A stretch of DNA of 64,000 bases from Pseudomonas sp. S09G 359 (GCF_002843605.1 NZ_CP025263.1:3191501-3255500); one strand, 5' to 3'. Positions 16,579-26,461 are shown, counted from the stretch's first letter. Translations and numbers: made by a program. Notes: a model not told the origin generated them from the letters alone.

Positions 16579-18603
16579 TTAAAGTTTGAAGCGCGAAACC
16601 ACAGTACGCAGTTCCCCTGCCAGCAGCGAAAGCTCTTCGGCCGTCACAGCGTTGTCTTCTATGCCCTCCATCAGCGCAACACTGCCGTTGCGAATCTCGG
16701 TCACGTTGCGATTGATATCTTCCGAGACGGCGTGCTGCTGAACCGCCGCGCTGGCTATCTGGGTGTTCATGCCGACGATTTGCTCAACGCCATCGTTGAT
16801 TGCGTCCAGGCTGGTGGAGGCTTGGTCGGCGGAATCAATACATTCCTTGGCGCGCAGTTTGCCCGCTTTCATTTGCTCGACGGCAGCGTCCGTCGCCAGT
16901 TGCAGCTCTTGGATAATCCGGCGGATCTCTTCTGTTGAGTTTTGCGTGCGCGAGGCGAGAGTTCGGACCTCGTCCGCGACCACCGCAAAGCCCCTGCCTT
17001 GCTCGCCGGCGCGGGCGGCCTCAATGGCGGCGTTCAACGCCAGCAGATTCGTTTGATCAGCGATGTTACGGATCACCTCTATCACGCCACCGATCTGCTG
17101 GCTGTGTTGCGCAAGCGCCGAGACCTTTTGCGCGCTGCGCTCCACCTCATCCGCCAGGGCTTCAATGGTCACGCGGGTTTCCTGCATCTTTGCCAGGCCG
17201 GCGTTGGAGGATTGGCTGGCGTGCTCGGCGGCGTGGGCGGCACCCTCGGTGTTTTGCGCCACGTCCGCAACGCTGGTGGTCATCTCATTGATGGCCGTGG
17301 CGACTTGTTCGGTTTCGCTTTGCTGGGCGCTCATGGACCGCTTAGCCCGGTCAATCGACACACCTATTCGCTCAGCCGCGTCGGAGACCGATTGTGAACT
17401 GCGCTCGACCTGAGCAAGCGACGAGCTAAAGGCTTGCACCATATGGTTAAGGCCGTTGCCCACGTCGGCCATTTCATCTTTGCCCCGTACTTGAATGCGC
17501 ACGCTCAGGTCACCCTGCGCAATGAGTTGGGTAGCTACCAAAGCATCGTTGAGGGTGCGGCGCATAGCGCTGTAGATGCCGCTGAACACATACACCAGCA
17601 ACAGCCCAAGAACTGCAAACATGCCCAGGATGAACAGACGTTCCGAGGTTTTCTCCTGAGCTCGGCGTTCAAGCGTATTCAGCAGTGCGTCTTGCAGCGT
17701 GTCTTGCGCCTTGTACAACTCAGCCACCACAGCATTGCCTTTGGCTGGCAGATTCTGAACGCCGGTGATGGTGTCGCTCGGTGCGCCAATCAAGACTTCG
17801 AGGTCGGCGCGGAAGCTGTCCAGGCTCGCAAAAGCACTGGTGATCGGTGCCTGGATACTATCGGCGAGGGCAGGTTCCCTGCGGCGCAATAGGGCCAGGC
17901 TTTGCTGAAGTTCTTTGTGGATGAGTAACTCATTTTTAAGCATCGACTTGATCACGCCGCGCGAACCCGCACTCAACGTTTGCCCGTCATGCAGTCCGCT
18001 GGCAAGCCCGCGCAATTGCCCGACGATGTTGATTTGCCGTGGCAGCCTCAAGGTGCTCTGGTCGATCATGAACAGCGATGCGTAATCTTCATCCAACACC
18101 ATGCCCGACGTGGCCGATACGTAGTAAACGAAGTTCAGTGTCTCGGTCAGTTGATCGTTCCAGTTGTCGAACATCTCGTTTTGGTTGGCATCGGCTTTTG
18201 CTTGCTCGATCAACCTCTGCGCTCCCGTGTGCAGGCGCTGCACGCGATCACCGGTTTCCAGTTGCGTGTTGAATTGCCTGTCGGTGGCGGCCAGTTTCGA
18301 AAACGCGGCCTCCAGCTTCTCCTGGTTGGCAGATAGATCGGACTGAGCGGCTCTATCACCGCTGAGAAAGCGGTTGGTGAGCGCGCGTTGCAACATTGAT
18401 AAGCGCAGTACAGGCGTTACGTCCAACAGATAGCGCTGGCACAATTGTTCCGAGCGAATGACCTCAATGCTTTCATTGATCTGATGGATGACGCTCGTAC
18501 CCAGCAGAACCAGAGGGATCAGAACGATTGCTGCAAGCACAGCGAATTTCGTGCGAAAGCGTAATTGGTTAGCCAGGTGTACGGCAGGAGCAAGGATATT
18601 CAT
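16579..18603 (-). CDS. Methyl-accepting chemotaxis protein
   Basis: 674 aa. ATG 18603 ([20 protein letters not shown]) is preferred over a start 20 codons upstream because the signal-anchor helix then sits normally (residues 18-38). A helical periplasmic sensor of about 280 residues follows, then a second helix (322-343, [20 protein letters not shown]), a HAMP domain and the signalling domain with the hairpin tip [21 protein letters not shown]. No C-terminal CheR-binding pentapeptide is present. The sensor resembles the all-helical dCache-free type, but its ligand is not apparent. A single gene, divergent from the hybrid kinase at 19111. Confidence 0.93.
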   Translation of the reverse strand: MNILAPAVHLANQLRFRTKFAVLAAIVLIPLVLLGTSVIHQINESIEVIRSEQLCQRYLLDVTPVLRLSMLQRALTNRFLSGDRAAQSDLSANQEKLEAAFSKLAATDRQFNTQLETGDRVQRLHTGAQRLIEQAKADANQNEMFDNWNDQLTETLNFVYYVSATSGMVLDEDYASLFMIDQSTLRLPRQINIVGQLRGLASGLHDGQTLSAGSRGVIKSMLKNELLIHKELQQSLALLRRREPALADSIQAPITSAFASLDSFRADLEVLIGAPSDTITGVQNLPAKGNAVVAELYKAQDTLQDALLNTLERRAQEKTSERLFILGMFAVLGLLLVYVFSGIYSAMRRTLNDALVATQLIAQGDLSVRIQVRGKDEMADVGNGLNHMVQAFSSSLAQVERSSQSVSDAAERIGVSIDRAKRSMSAQQSETEQVATAINEMTTSVADVAQNTEGAAHAAEHASQSSNAGLAKMQETRVTIEALADEVERSAQKVSALAQHSQQIGGVIEVIRNIADQTNLLALNAAIEAARAGEQGRGFAVVADEVRTLASRTQNSTEEIRRIIQELQLATDAAVEQMKAGKLRAKECIDSADQASTSLDAINDGVEQIVGMNTQIASAAVQQHAVSEDINRNVTEIRNGSVALMEGIEDNAVTAEELSLLAGELRTVVSRFKL

Positions 18604-18770
18604 GGAGTTCTCACAGCCCGGAATGGGACAGTTTGTGGATAGGTGTAGTTGAGAACGTTCCATTTTCTCGAGTGCCTGGCTCTATTCGGCTCAGTCGGCT
18701 AATCACGTCTTTATGTAATTAAACATTTCACTCATGGTGTCGGCGCCGAGATTGAGAACTTTATTGAAAG

Positions 18771-18796
18771 TTGTACAGATATTTATTTTTGTACAA
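18771..18796. promoter_or_regulatory. TTGTACA inverted repeat, operator candidate
   Basis: TTGTACA (18771-18777) and TGTACAA (18790-18796) form a perfect inverted repeat with a 12-bp spacer in the 507-bp region between the MCP and hybrid-kinase genes. A third TTGTACA lies near 18883. No gene is supported elsewhere in this interval. Confidence 0.35.
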
Positions 18797-19110
18797 TTTT
18801 GGAGCGCTTTGAGATCATTGATGTCGCTTGGCCATCACTTTTTCTGTCACGTTTTTTAAGGGATGGGGCTGTGGTAACGATTTGTACAGAACCCTTATCC
18901 ACGTCGCTAAAAGGTATGAACTTCTCATTTCTCAGGTGGACGTTTACTCCATCCGGATGTCTGAGGGTTGAGGTCGTCGGTTAGGCTTGGCTTGAGCCAG
19001 AACAAATCACGGCTCAGCCCCCGCACCCAATCGTGCGGTGGGAAAGGTCAGGTGCATTCTGGCGAAAAATCTTATGAACGCTGAACATTCACTTTTCGAG
19101 TAAACCTGCC

Positions 19111-21645
19111 ATGCCAGATATGTCGGTCGTTTTTGTGGGTCCGTCTGAATTCGCAATCGACCAAGCGGACATCGCGTGCATGTGCGCAATTTCTGCGTTG
19201 CTGGAAACCACGTGCGCTATGACCGGGATGGGCTTTGCAGCCGTTGCTCGTGTTACCCACGATCTTTCACTGATCTGCGCGGTACGCGATGACATCGGTT
19301 TGAATTTGCATCCGGGCGATGAGCTGAAATGTCTGTCTGCCCTTAACCATCAGGCTGGCACATTTCACCAAGCGGTAGTCATTGGCAATCTTGCAGCGCA
19401 CCCTTCACACCCTTGTTATCCAATTCATCAGGTGCATGGATTTCAGAGCTATCTGTTCATACCGATCGTCTTGAAAGATGGCCGCCTATGGGGCGGTCTG
19501 TGCGCGATGCATCAACACCCGGTCTCACTCGATAACCCACGAATTCTTGGCATGGGCAAAGGCTTCGCGGATCTCATTGCGTTGCATCTGGAGGCTGCCC
19601 GATGCGACAGGTTACGTACGGCCGAGCGCCAGTGGTCGGTGCTCGAAAGTACGAGCGCCGAAGCAAGATTGCGCGAAAGCGAGGAGCGGCTACGAGTCAT
19701 ATTTACAAGCGCTACGGTGGGCATGTCTGAGGTGGATGCCGCAGGCCGCTTCATTCGAGTGAACAGCGAACTATGCCGTATTCTTGGGCGTTCTGAGGCA
19801 GAGGTACTCCAACTAGGCGTCGCAGACGTCACCTATGTCGAGGATTTGCCTCCCACCCTGGCAGCAGTAGAGCAAGCGCTTCGTACGGGCAGCATTACTG
19901 CCCTTGATAAGCGTTATAGCCGCCTTGATGGCTCGTTGGTCTGGGCCAACAGCAGCATCCAGCGCATTGTTGACGCCCAGGGTTTGCTTGGAAATCTTTT
20001 GGTGGTCACGGTGGATTTGACTCAGCGCAAAGACGCGGAGGAGGCCCTGCGAGCCAGTGAGGAATTCAACCGTCGTGTCCTTGCAAGCTCCGCTGACTGT
20101 ATCAAAGTGCTCGACCTGGATGCCCGTCTGGAGTTCATGACTGAGGGCGGCATGTGTGTCATGGAAGTCGATGACTTCGGTGCCATCCAAGGCGCTTGCT
20201 GGCCTGACTTATGGCAAGGCGAGGAACATGGAAAAGTTTTGCACGCCGTGGCCGAGGCTAAAGAAGGCCGTATCGGCCGCTTCCAAGGTTTTGCTAAGAC
20301 CATGAAGGGCACTCCGCGGTGGTGGGACGTGATCGTCACCCCCGTGATGGGACCCGATGGGTTCCCGGAAAAACTGCTGTCTACCTCACGTGACGTGACC
20401 GCAACCAAGCTTGCGCAAGTGCGCTTGCAGGAGTTGAACGACACGCTTGAGGCCAGAGTTCAAGAGCGTACCGCGGACCTGTTCCTAACGCAGGAAGCCC
20501 TTCGCCAAGCGCAGAAGATGGAGGCTGTAGGCCAGTTGACCGGCGGTCTTGCTCACGACTTCAACAACTTGTTGGCTGGCATCTCCGGTAGCCTTGAGTT
20601 GCTGCAGTCTCGTATACGTCAAGGGCGGTTCAACGAGGTGGATCGCTATATTGATGCTGCGCAGAGCTCGGCAAAACGAGCCGCCGCTTTAACCCACAGG
20701 CTTCTGGCATTCTCGCGCCGACAGACACTCGATCCCAAGCCAACCAATGTGAATCGATTAGTCTCAGGGATGGAGGACTTGATTCGCCGCACTGTAGGGC
20801 CAACCATCCAACTTGAGCTCGTCGCCGTCCTGGACCTCTGGATGGCGTTGGTTGATCCACCGCAGCTTGAAAATGCACTGCTGAATCTTTCGATCAATGC
20901 ACGCGATGCGATGCCGGACGGCGGGCGTATTACTATCGAGACCGCGAATCGATGGTTGAGTGCGCAGGCCGCACGCCAACTCGATATGGTGGAAGGTCAG
21001 TATCTATCGGTTTGCGTAACCGATACCGGCACCGGAATGTCACGCGACGTGCTTGAGCGGGTATTCGAACCTTTCTTCACGACCAAACCCCTTGGCGAAG
21101 GCACCGGATTGGGCCTTTCGATGATCTATGGTTTTGCCCAGCAATCGGGTGGACAAGTGCGGATCTATTCAGAGCTAGGCAAGGGCACAACCGTGTGTAT
21201 TTATCTACCGCGCCATGATGGGCATGACGATGCCGAATCGGCTGTAGAACAGGCGCTTATGCTTACGCCTTCAGTGCACGAGGCTACGGTGCTGGTAGTG
21301 GATGACGAGCCAACCGTACGCATGCTGGTCACGGACATATTGCACGACATGGGGTTCGCGGCTCTCGAAGCCAGCGACAGTGCCACGGCCTTGAAAATTT
21401 TACGGTCGGATGTTCGGATCGATTTATTGGTAACGGATGTAGGTCTGCCTGGCGGAATGAACGGACGGCAGATGGCAGATGCCGCTCGGGAAGCCCGTCC
21501 TGGACTTCAAGTCTTATTCATTACGGGTTACGCCGAAAATGCAGTGATGGGTGACGTTATTCTGGGAAAAGGCATGGCCGTTCTGACGAAACCCTTCGCG
21601 GTCGACGCCATCGCTTCTCGTATACGAGAGATGATTCCCTCTTGA
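19111..21645 (+). CDS. GAF-PAS-PAS hybrid sensor histidine kinase
   Basis: 844 aa, cytoplasmic. Domains in order: GAF (about 20-165; SYLFIPIVLKDGRLWGGLCAMH), PAS (190-305; RLREAEE-like entry and RVNSELCRILGRSEAEV), second PAS (315-435), coiled coil (440-470), HisKA with phosphorylated His482 (GGLAHDFNNLLAG), HATPase (N-box LSINARDAMPDGG, G-boxes TDTGTGMS and GEGTGLGLSM), and a C-terminal receiver (725-844; DDEP, Asp776 in VTDVGLP, Lys827 in LTKPF). The GAF lacks an obvious chromophore Cys context, so a photoreceptor role is not supported. No separate regulator gene is adjacent. It may have been linked with the chemotaxis and GGDEF genes around it. Confidence 0.92.
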   Translation: MPDMSVVFVGPSEFAIDQADIACMCAISALLETTCAMTGMGFAAVARVTHDLSLICAVRDDIGLNLHPGDELKCLSALNHQAGTFHQAVVIGNLAAHPSHPCYPIHQVHGFQSYLFIPIVLKDGRLWGGLCAMHQHPVSLDNPRILGMGKGFADLIALHLEAARCDRLRTAERQWSVLESTSAEARLRESEERLRVIFTSATVGMSEVDAAGRFIRVNSELCRILGRSEAEVLQLGVADVTYVEDLPPTLAAVEQALRTGSITALDKRYSRLDGSLVWANSSIQRIVDAQGLLGNLLVVTVDLTQRKDAEEALRASEEFNRRVLASSADCIKVLDLDARLEFMTEGGMCVMEVDDFGAIQGACWPDLWQGEEHGKVLHAVAEAKEGRIGRFQGFAKTMKGTPRWWDVIVTPVMGPDGFPEKLLSTSRDVTATKLAQVRLQELNDTLEARVQERTADLFLTQEALRQAQKMEAVGQLTGGLAHDFNNLLAGISGSLELLQSRIRQGRFNEVDRYIDAAQSSAKRAAALTHRLLAFSRRQTLDPKPTNVNRLVSGMEDLIRRTVGPTIQLELVAVLDLWMALVDPPQLENALLNLSINARDAMPDGGRITIETANRWLSAQAARQLDMVEGQYLSVCVTDTGTGMSRDVLERVFEPFFTTKPLGEGTGLGLSMIYGFAQQSGGQVRIYSELGKGTTVCIYLPRHDGHDDAESAVEQALMLTPSVHEATVLVVDDEPTVRMLVTDILHDMGFAALEASDSATALKILRSDVRIDLLVTDVGLPGGMNGRQMADAAREARPGLQVLFITGYAENAVMGDVILGKGMAVLTKPFAVDAIASRIREMIPS

Positions 21646-22236
21646 AATTATCGTCGGTTAGAGGAGGGCGCTTAGGGACCTAGCGCAAGGGCCTGCCCGG
21701 CAAAGCCGCACCGTCTACCAAGCCGACGGCGCTCGCCGACACCCGCCGTTTGCGGATCAAAACCGAGCGGGCGGCGCGATGGACGCGGCAACATCCCACG
21801 TCAGCAGGAGCTGGCTGATCGCGCCATCGATCGTTGCATGTGGCACGCCATCGCGCGCCAATAGCGACATGCGGTTAGTAGGGTTATCGGCAGGTTGGGT
21901 GGGGACTGCAGGATGTTCCCCAATATTGACAGGCTGCTTTCGGGGGGGGGGGGCAGAAATTTTGTGTTCGGGAATAACATGAGTAAGAGGTGCATGGCCA
22001 AATGCGGTCAATCGACAGACCAGAACAACTCCAGCCTTGAATAGTCATTTCGTGATCTGCTTGCCATCTCGAATGTAGCAGTCATGTCCTAGTCACCGGC
22101 CTCCACAACAAGCTCAACCAAGTCGTGCTTTAGGTCTTCCTTCAAATAATCGATCAAATTACAGGCGGCTAGGACAGTGCAGTCTGTCGGTGCGTCCTTA
22201 GTTTAACCTCCAAGAGCACGCTGAAAAAACTAGCCG
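21646..22236. other. Degenerate interval with a G12 tract and gene fragments
   Basis: No full gene is supported. A run of twelve G occupies 21942-21953. It lies within an 84-codon minus-strand frame (21757-22011; ends RDGVPHATIDGAISQLLLTW then DVAAS) that recalls the C-terminus of small Pseudomonas DUF3077-like proteins but lacks a good start, so it may be a frameshifted remnant. A second minus-strand frame, 22089-22202 (...CTVLAACNLIDYLKEDLKHD then LVELVVEAGD, stop TAG), looks like the C-terminal end of a lost gene. Confidence 0.35.
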
Positions 22237-23262
22237 AGTCGTTCGCTGCCTGTTCAGTTATTTCGGAATACCTATTCAGACCAACGTTATACGATGCTAA
22301 TCGCGACCGCAATTGCCCTGTTGCTGAGCGTCACATTGTCGGCGGTGATTATTCGCTTCGTTAAATCGACATTGGGCGCGGAGCCCACTGAGGTGGCATT
22401 GGCCATTGAGCGTCTGGCGGCTGGTGATCTGAACCAGACTATTTCCACCAATTACCCCAACAGCGTGATGGGGGTGCTGAAAGACGCTCTTGTGCATTTG
22501 GCGGAGACTGTCCAACAAGTGCGCAGGGCGGCCTAGGAGGTCAATCATTCCTCCATCCAATTGTCTGCCACCTCGTCGACCAACAATGACCAGATCAACC
22601 TACAAACCCACGAAGCCGAGCAGGTGGCTACCGCCATCACGCAAATGGCCGCGACTGTCAGCGAAGTATCTGGGTACGCCGCGCAGGCAGCTGATGCTTC
22701 CCGTCTGGCTGACATTGAAGTGGAAAACGGTAATCAATTGGTTGCAAGTGCTGCCCGTGCCATTGAGCAACTGGCCATAACGCTGGAGCAAACCACGGGC
22801 ACCGTGAATCAGGTATCCAAATACAGTGAAAATATCGAGTCAGTGATCGATGTCATCAACGCCATCGCCTCTCAAACCAACTTGCTGGCTCTGAACGCTG
22901 CTATTGAAGCGGCGAGGGCAGGAGAGCATGGACGCGGATTTGCGGTGGTAGCGGATGAAGTCCGTTCGTTAGCCAACCGTACCCAGCAGTCAACCGAGGA
23001 AATTCGGGAGATGATCAGCACGCTGCAATTGGGGACGGAAGCCGCCTCGCAAACAATGCGCAACAATTGCGAGCTGGCGAGCCAAACTGTCACTCAAACC
23101 CGCAGCGCGCAGAATGCACTGGCCCGGATCAGCGAGCAGGTTGGCGCCATCAGTCATATGAACGCCCAGATTGCCAGTGCCTCTGTACAACAGAGTGGCG
23201 TGGCCGATGATGTCGCTCAAAACATCAACCGTATTCACGGCTCCACAGTGCAATCAGCCAGG
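22237..23262 (+). pseudogene. Methyl-accepting chemotaxis protein remnant, truncated at both ends
   Basis: The sensor domain is missing: the frame becomes recognisable just before the second membrane helix (LIATAIALLLSVTLSAVIIR), continues through HAMP (LAIERLAAGDLNQTI), then hits TAG at 22534-22536. It resumes in the same frame ([20 protein letters not shown]...) through the signalling tip [21 protein letters not shown]. At 23263 coding sequence passes directly into repeat copy B, adding a foreign tail to a stop at 23487. So the gene has lost its 5' end, has an internal amber stop, and has lost its 3' end to the repeat. Confidence 0.85.
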
Positions 23263-23387
23263 AAGGACCAGCTAATCCGCTCTAGGTCGACAACAGCAAC
23301 TCCGATCGGCTGTGTTCGACCGAATATTTGTATCCGCGTAATTGGTTTCCTGGGCTTGGAGGTTTCTACGGAAACAGTGGCGATTCA
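23263..23387. repeat. 322-bp dispersed repeat, copy B (last 125 bp only)
   Basis: Starts at AAGGACCAGCTAATCCGCTC and ends at GCGATTCA, matching positions 198-322 of copies A and C without gaps. Its left edge is the break point in the MCP remnant. Confidence 0.8.
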
Positions 23388-23643
23388 GGAGGTGGAACGA
23401 CAGCTGACCGTTGCACTACGTCAACGGCTCAGCGAAGCGGCTCAAGTGTCCAGCGACGATTTTGGATTTGTATTAGACGAACGCTAAAAGTATATCGATG
23501 TCATTCGGCCGGCATGATGGTTAAAGCGTCCTCTGCTATCAGCCAAAAGCGGTAATCTGCGTTTTATAAAGTGCGAGTTAAGCAGCAAGCCTTTCGCAGG
23601 CTTTAGGTGATTATTCCAGTTTGATCGCCTCTATCCCCTCATG

Positions 23644-23877
23644 CTACGGCTCATTAGGCGTTGGTCTCTCAGAGGGTAGAGGCACCAAGCTTGGGGTTCG
23701 CCACGTGAAATAAAGCATCAGGGTCGCGACTAGTGCAAAGGGCAATCCCACCCATAGCGATACCTTGTAGGCCAGTAATACTCCCGCAGCGCCACCAACG
23801 AAAGCAGCTAGCAGGAGAAAGTAGGCGTCTTCAATTCCCCTTCCTGGTCTAACAATAAATGTTACTAAGTCTTGCAT
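23644..23877 (-). CDS. Small membrane protein (77 aa)
   Basis: Function not recognised. Two hydrophobic helices (AYFLLLAAFVGGAAGVLLAY and VGLPFALVATLMLYFTW) follow a short N-terminus with RPGRGIED, and the tail is Pro-rich (PLPSERPTPNEP). AGGAAC precedes the ATG. It is the last gene of a same-strand group with a MaoC hydratase, panB and a LysE exporter, separated from the MaoC gene by 54 bp. Probably an inner-membrane accessory protein; no further claim is made. Confidence 0.6.
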   Translation of the reverse strand: MQDLVTFIVRPGRGIEDAYFLLLAAFVGGAAGVLLAYKVSLWVGLPFALVATLMLYFTWRTPSLVPLPSERPTPNEP

Positions 23878-23931
23878 GCGTGGTTCCTATATAAGAGGTG
23901 TTTTTGGCATGTCTTGGCCACCGCTATAAAT

Positions 23932-24387
23932 CTAAGTTTCATCAATTTTTATTGATGCGAGTAGATTCCTCTCGGTGTCAGTGGGGATCAGCCCTGTTGT
24001 GTCTGCGAGCAAGACAGCCTGGCCGTTAATGTTGTTCACGGTTACCTCGGCTCGCGCTCGATTTCCGTCATCAATCCCCATGATTTTCCACACGCAAGTC
24101 AGCTCATCACCAATGTAAACGGGGCGCTTGAAGCGAAAATTCATAGAGGTGGCCAGCCAACCCAATTGCCCTCCGATTTCCGTAATCAGCGTCGCAGTCA
24201 GCAAGCCATGAGCGATGACACCATCAAAGCCTTTTGCTTCCGCGTACATAGCGTTGGAATGCACCGGGTTGTGGTCGCGCGATAGCACCTCAAACTGAAC
24301 GATATCTGCGTGCGAAAAAGTGCGTTTGATTTCGAAAGTATCGCCTTCCTTAAGTCCTTCAATTGCTTTCTGGCGCATTGCGTTCAT
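23932..24387 (-). CDS. MaoC-type (R)-specific enoyl-CoA hydratase
   Basis: 151 aa. ATG 24387 (MNAMRQKAIEGLKEGD) is chosen because GGAG stands seven bases upstream; an in-frame ATG at 24393 touches that site and upstream frames lack one. The hot-dog fold carries the hydratase motif: Asp and His in SRDHNPVHSNAMYA, followed by GFDGVIAHGLL. PhaJ/MaoC enzymes of this length hydrate trans-2-enoyl-CoA to (R)-3-hydroxyacyl-CoA. It starts 16 bp after the panB stop, so the two are cotranscribed. The combination suggests a dedicated small acyl pathway rather than beta-oxidation; the product is unknown. Confidence 0.85.
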   Translation of the reverse strand: MNAMRQKAIEGLKEGDTFEIKRTFSHADIVQFEVLSRDHNPVHSNAMYAEAKGFDGVIAHGLLTATLITEIGGQLGWLATSMNFRFKRPVYIGDELTCVWKIMGIDDGNRARAEVTVNNINGQAVLLADTTGLIPTDTERNLLASIKIDET

Positions 24388-24403
24388 TGGCATCTCCGAC
24401 GAT

Positions 24404-25237
24404 TTAAAACGTATGGTCAATCCCTGGGAATGAGCCCGACTCGACGTCTTTTGCAAAGGCTTTTGCAGCGTCACCCATCACCTTTCTCATATCCGCATAC
24501 TGTTTGACGAATCGCGGCAATTGACCATCACGAAGCCCTACCATGTCCTGCCAGACGAGTACCTGGGCATCGCAGCCAACACCTGCACCGATTCCGACGG
24601 TAGGGATGGAGACTGTCTCGGTGATCCTCGTAGCCACGTCTCCTGGCACCATTTCAATAAGCAGGCCAAACGCCCCTGCACGCTCGAAGGCAACGCTCAA
24701 GTTAATCAAACTCTGAGCGTCCTCGCCCTTGCCTTGAATGCGGTATCCGCCCAGCTGGTGTTCTGCCTGCGGGGTAAAACCGATATGAGCCATAACTGGA
24801 ATGCCTGCGCCTACCAACTTCTCAACCTGCGCAAGCATTTCGATCCCACCTTCGAGCTTTACGGCATGAGCGCCGCCTTCCTTCATGAAACGGGCTGCGG
24901 TATGGAAACATTGTTCAGGCGATCCCTGATAAGAGCCAAAAGGCAAATCCGCAATGACCAACGCCCGCTCAGTAGCGCGCGAAACCGCCCTGACCAGAGG
25001 CAGCATCTCGTCAACTGTTACCGGCAACGTCGAGTCGTGCCCATAAACGTTGTTGGCGGCGGAATCGCCTACGAGCAGTACCGGAATTCCTGCTGCCTCA
25101 AACACCGACGCGGCGTACATGTCATAAGCAGTCAACATGGCCCATTTTTGACCCCGTGCCTTCATGTCTTGTAAATGTGGAATTCTTACCCTGCCGAGAC
25201 GAGGGCTGTTATAGGGGGCGGTGATTTGATCAGACAT
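24404..25237 (-). CDS. panB: 3-methyl-2-oxobutanoate hydroxymethyltransferase (PanB), paralogue-like
   Basis: 277 aa, normal PanB length. The enzyme transfers a hydroxymethyl group from methylene-THF to 2-oxoisovalerate, giving ketopantoate. The Mg2+ and substrate residues are present: LLVGDSAANNVYGHDSTLP, VIADLPFGSYQ, VKLEGG and LIEMVPG. AAGGAAG precedes the ATG. It is not beside panC, and lies instead between MaoC and LysE genes, so it is probably a second panB or a related hydroxymethyltransferase with another 2-oxo acid. GDSAANNVYG differs from the commoner GDSLGMV-type sequence, which also suggests a paralogue. Confidence 0.83.
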   Translation of the reverse strand: MSDQITAPYNSPRLGRVRIPHLQDMKARGQKWAMLTAYDMYAASVFEAAGIPVLLVGDSAANNVYGHDSTLPVTVDEMLPLVRAVSRATERALVIADLPFGSYQGSPEQCFHTAARFMKEGGAHAVKLEGGIEMLAQVEKLVGAGIPVMAHIGFTPQAEHQLGGYRIQGKGEDAQSLINLSVAFERAGAFGLLIEMVPGDVATRITETVSIPTVGIGAGVGCDAQVLVWQDMVGLRDGQLPRFVKQYADMRKVMGDAAKAFAKDVESGSFPGIDHTF

Positions 25238-25251
25238 TTTGCTTCCTTAAT

Positions 25252-25866
25252 TCAAATGGTCAGCCGTTCGGCAGCAAGAACCACAGCAATGACGATCATC
25301 GCGGCTCCCGATATCCGGCTCACATAGGTAGCCGCTGCTGGACGTGAAGCAAGCACCGCTCCGGCGCCGTAGCCAACCGCAAGATAGACGACGCCGCAAC
25401 TGAAACCGTGGATCAAACCTAACGCGATAATCTGAGCCCCTACTGGCCACCCCGCTGACGCATCAGTGAACTGAGGTAGCAGTGCCAGGAACAACAAAAG
25501 AACTTTCGGGTTGAGACCGCTGACGCACAGTCCTTTTATCGCCCAGGCCATCCAGCTACTGTCACCGCTGGATGCTCCTTGAGCAGGCAACGAAGGCTTT
25601 AGCAACATGTTGAAGCCGAGCCATAGGAGATAGGCCGCCCCCATTAGCGTTAATGTCAGCAACGCATGGGGTATTTTGACCAACACCCCGCCCACGCCTG
25701 CAGCGACGATCAACGTGGCCAAAAGGTGACCGGAAAGCATGCCGACTACGGCGGGTAGAACACGACCTCGCAAACCTGCCGATATCGAGTAGGCCCAGTC
25801 GACTCCAGGCGTGATAACAAACAAAAATGATACGGCCCAGAAGGCCATCATCAAAGACACTGTCAC
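25252..25866 (-). CDS. LysE/RhtB-family exporter
   Basis: 204 aa with about six membrane helices. GTG 25866 is preferred: AAGGA lies seven bases before it, whereas the TTG two codons upstream is almost on top of that site. Family marks are FVITPGVDWAYSISAGLRGR in the first loop and LCVSGLNPKVLLLFLALLPQF. Such proteins export amino acids or related metabolites. It starts 14 bp before panB in the same unit and is divergent from an Lrp-type regulator, the classical lysE/regulator arrangement. The cargo may be the product of the PanB/MaoC pair. Confidence 0.87.
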   Translation of the reverse strand: MTVSLMMAFWAVSFLFVITPGVDWAYSISAGLRGRVLPAVVGMLSGHLLATLIVAAGVGGVLVKIPHALLTLTLMGAAYLLWLGFNMLLKPSLPAQGASSGDSSWMAWAIKGLCVSGLNPKVLLLFLALLPQFTDASAGWPVGAQIIALGLIHGFSCGVVYLAVGYGAGAVLASRPAAATYVSRISGAAMIVIAVVLAAERLTI

Positions 25867-26005
25867 GATCAAATCCTTCTTTTTTCATCAGTTCAGTGCG
25901 CCGTTTACCGCCCTGAAACACTGTGGTGGAAGGATAAAGAAAGCCAAGTGGTATTATCTTTCGAATAAACCCGCCAAGGCGGACTGCATTAGAAGGTTTT
26001 TCTGA

Positions 26006-26461
26006 ATGGATCGAACTGATAAGAAGATTCTTGCGCAGCTACAGCAGGATGGTCGCCAGTCGCTGACAGAATTGGCCGACCGTGTGGGTCTCAGTTTGTC
26101 TCCATGCCATCGACGCGTTCGGGCGATGGAGGATGCAGGCGTTATCAAAGGGTACCGTGCTCAGCTATCGGCGACCGAGATAGGTCTGAATTTCTCGTCC
26201 CTTGTATTCGTAACCCTTCGAGAGGGGCACCAAAAAGCGGTAGCGGATTTCGAAAATGCTCTACCGCGAGTTACCTATATAGTCCAAGCACAAAGACTTT
26301 TTGGCGATCCTGATTATCTGCTAATGGTGGTTACAGCAGATCTTCCAGCCTTTCAGAAGCTTTACGATGAAGAACTGTCTAGGTTACCTAACGTACAGCG
26401 TCTCACATCGACGTTAGTGATGAAGCACGTCATCACAGATCGTCCTCTGCCTTTAGAATAA
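26006..26461 (+). CDS. Lrp/AsnC-family transcriptional regulator
   Basis: 151 aa. N-terminal HTH (residues 4-55; MDRTDKKILAQLQQDGRQSL, VGLSLSPCHRRVRAMEDAG) and C-terminal RAM ligand domain (68-145; VFVTLREGHQKAVADFE, FGDPDYLLMVVTADLPAFQ). It is divergent from lysE over about 140 bp and most likely controls the lysE-panB-maoC unit in response to an amino acid. Its own start is close to an upstream A/G-rich stretch (AGAAGG). Nothing unusual. Confidence 0.9.
   Translation: MDRTDKKILAQLQQDGRQSLTELADRVGLSLSPCHRRVRAMEDAGVIKGYRAQLSATEIGLNFSSLVFVTLREGHQKAVADFENALPRVTYIVQAQRLFGDPDYLLMVVTADLPAFQKLYDEELSRLPNVQRLTSTLVMKHVITDRPLPLE

Noticed and set aside
16341..16589. 82-codon plus-strand frame after the CsbD gene
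   Set aside because: Composition unlike coding DNA, no ribosome site, and it runs through the MCP terminator hairpin.
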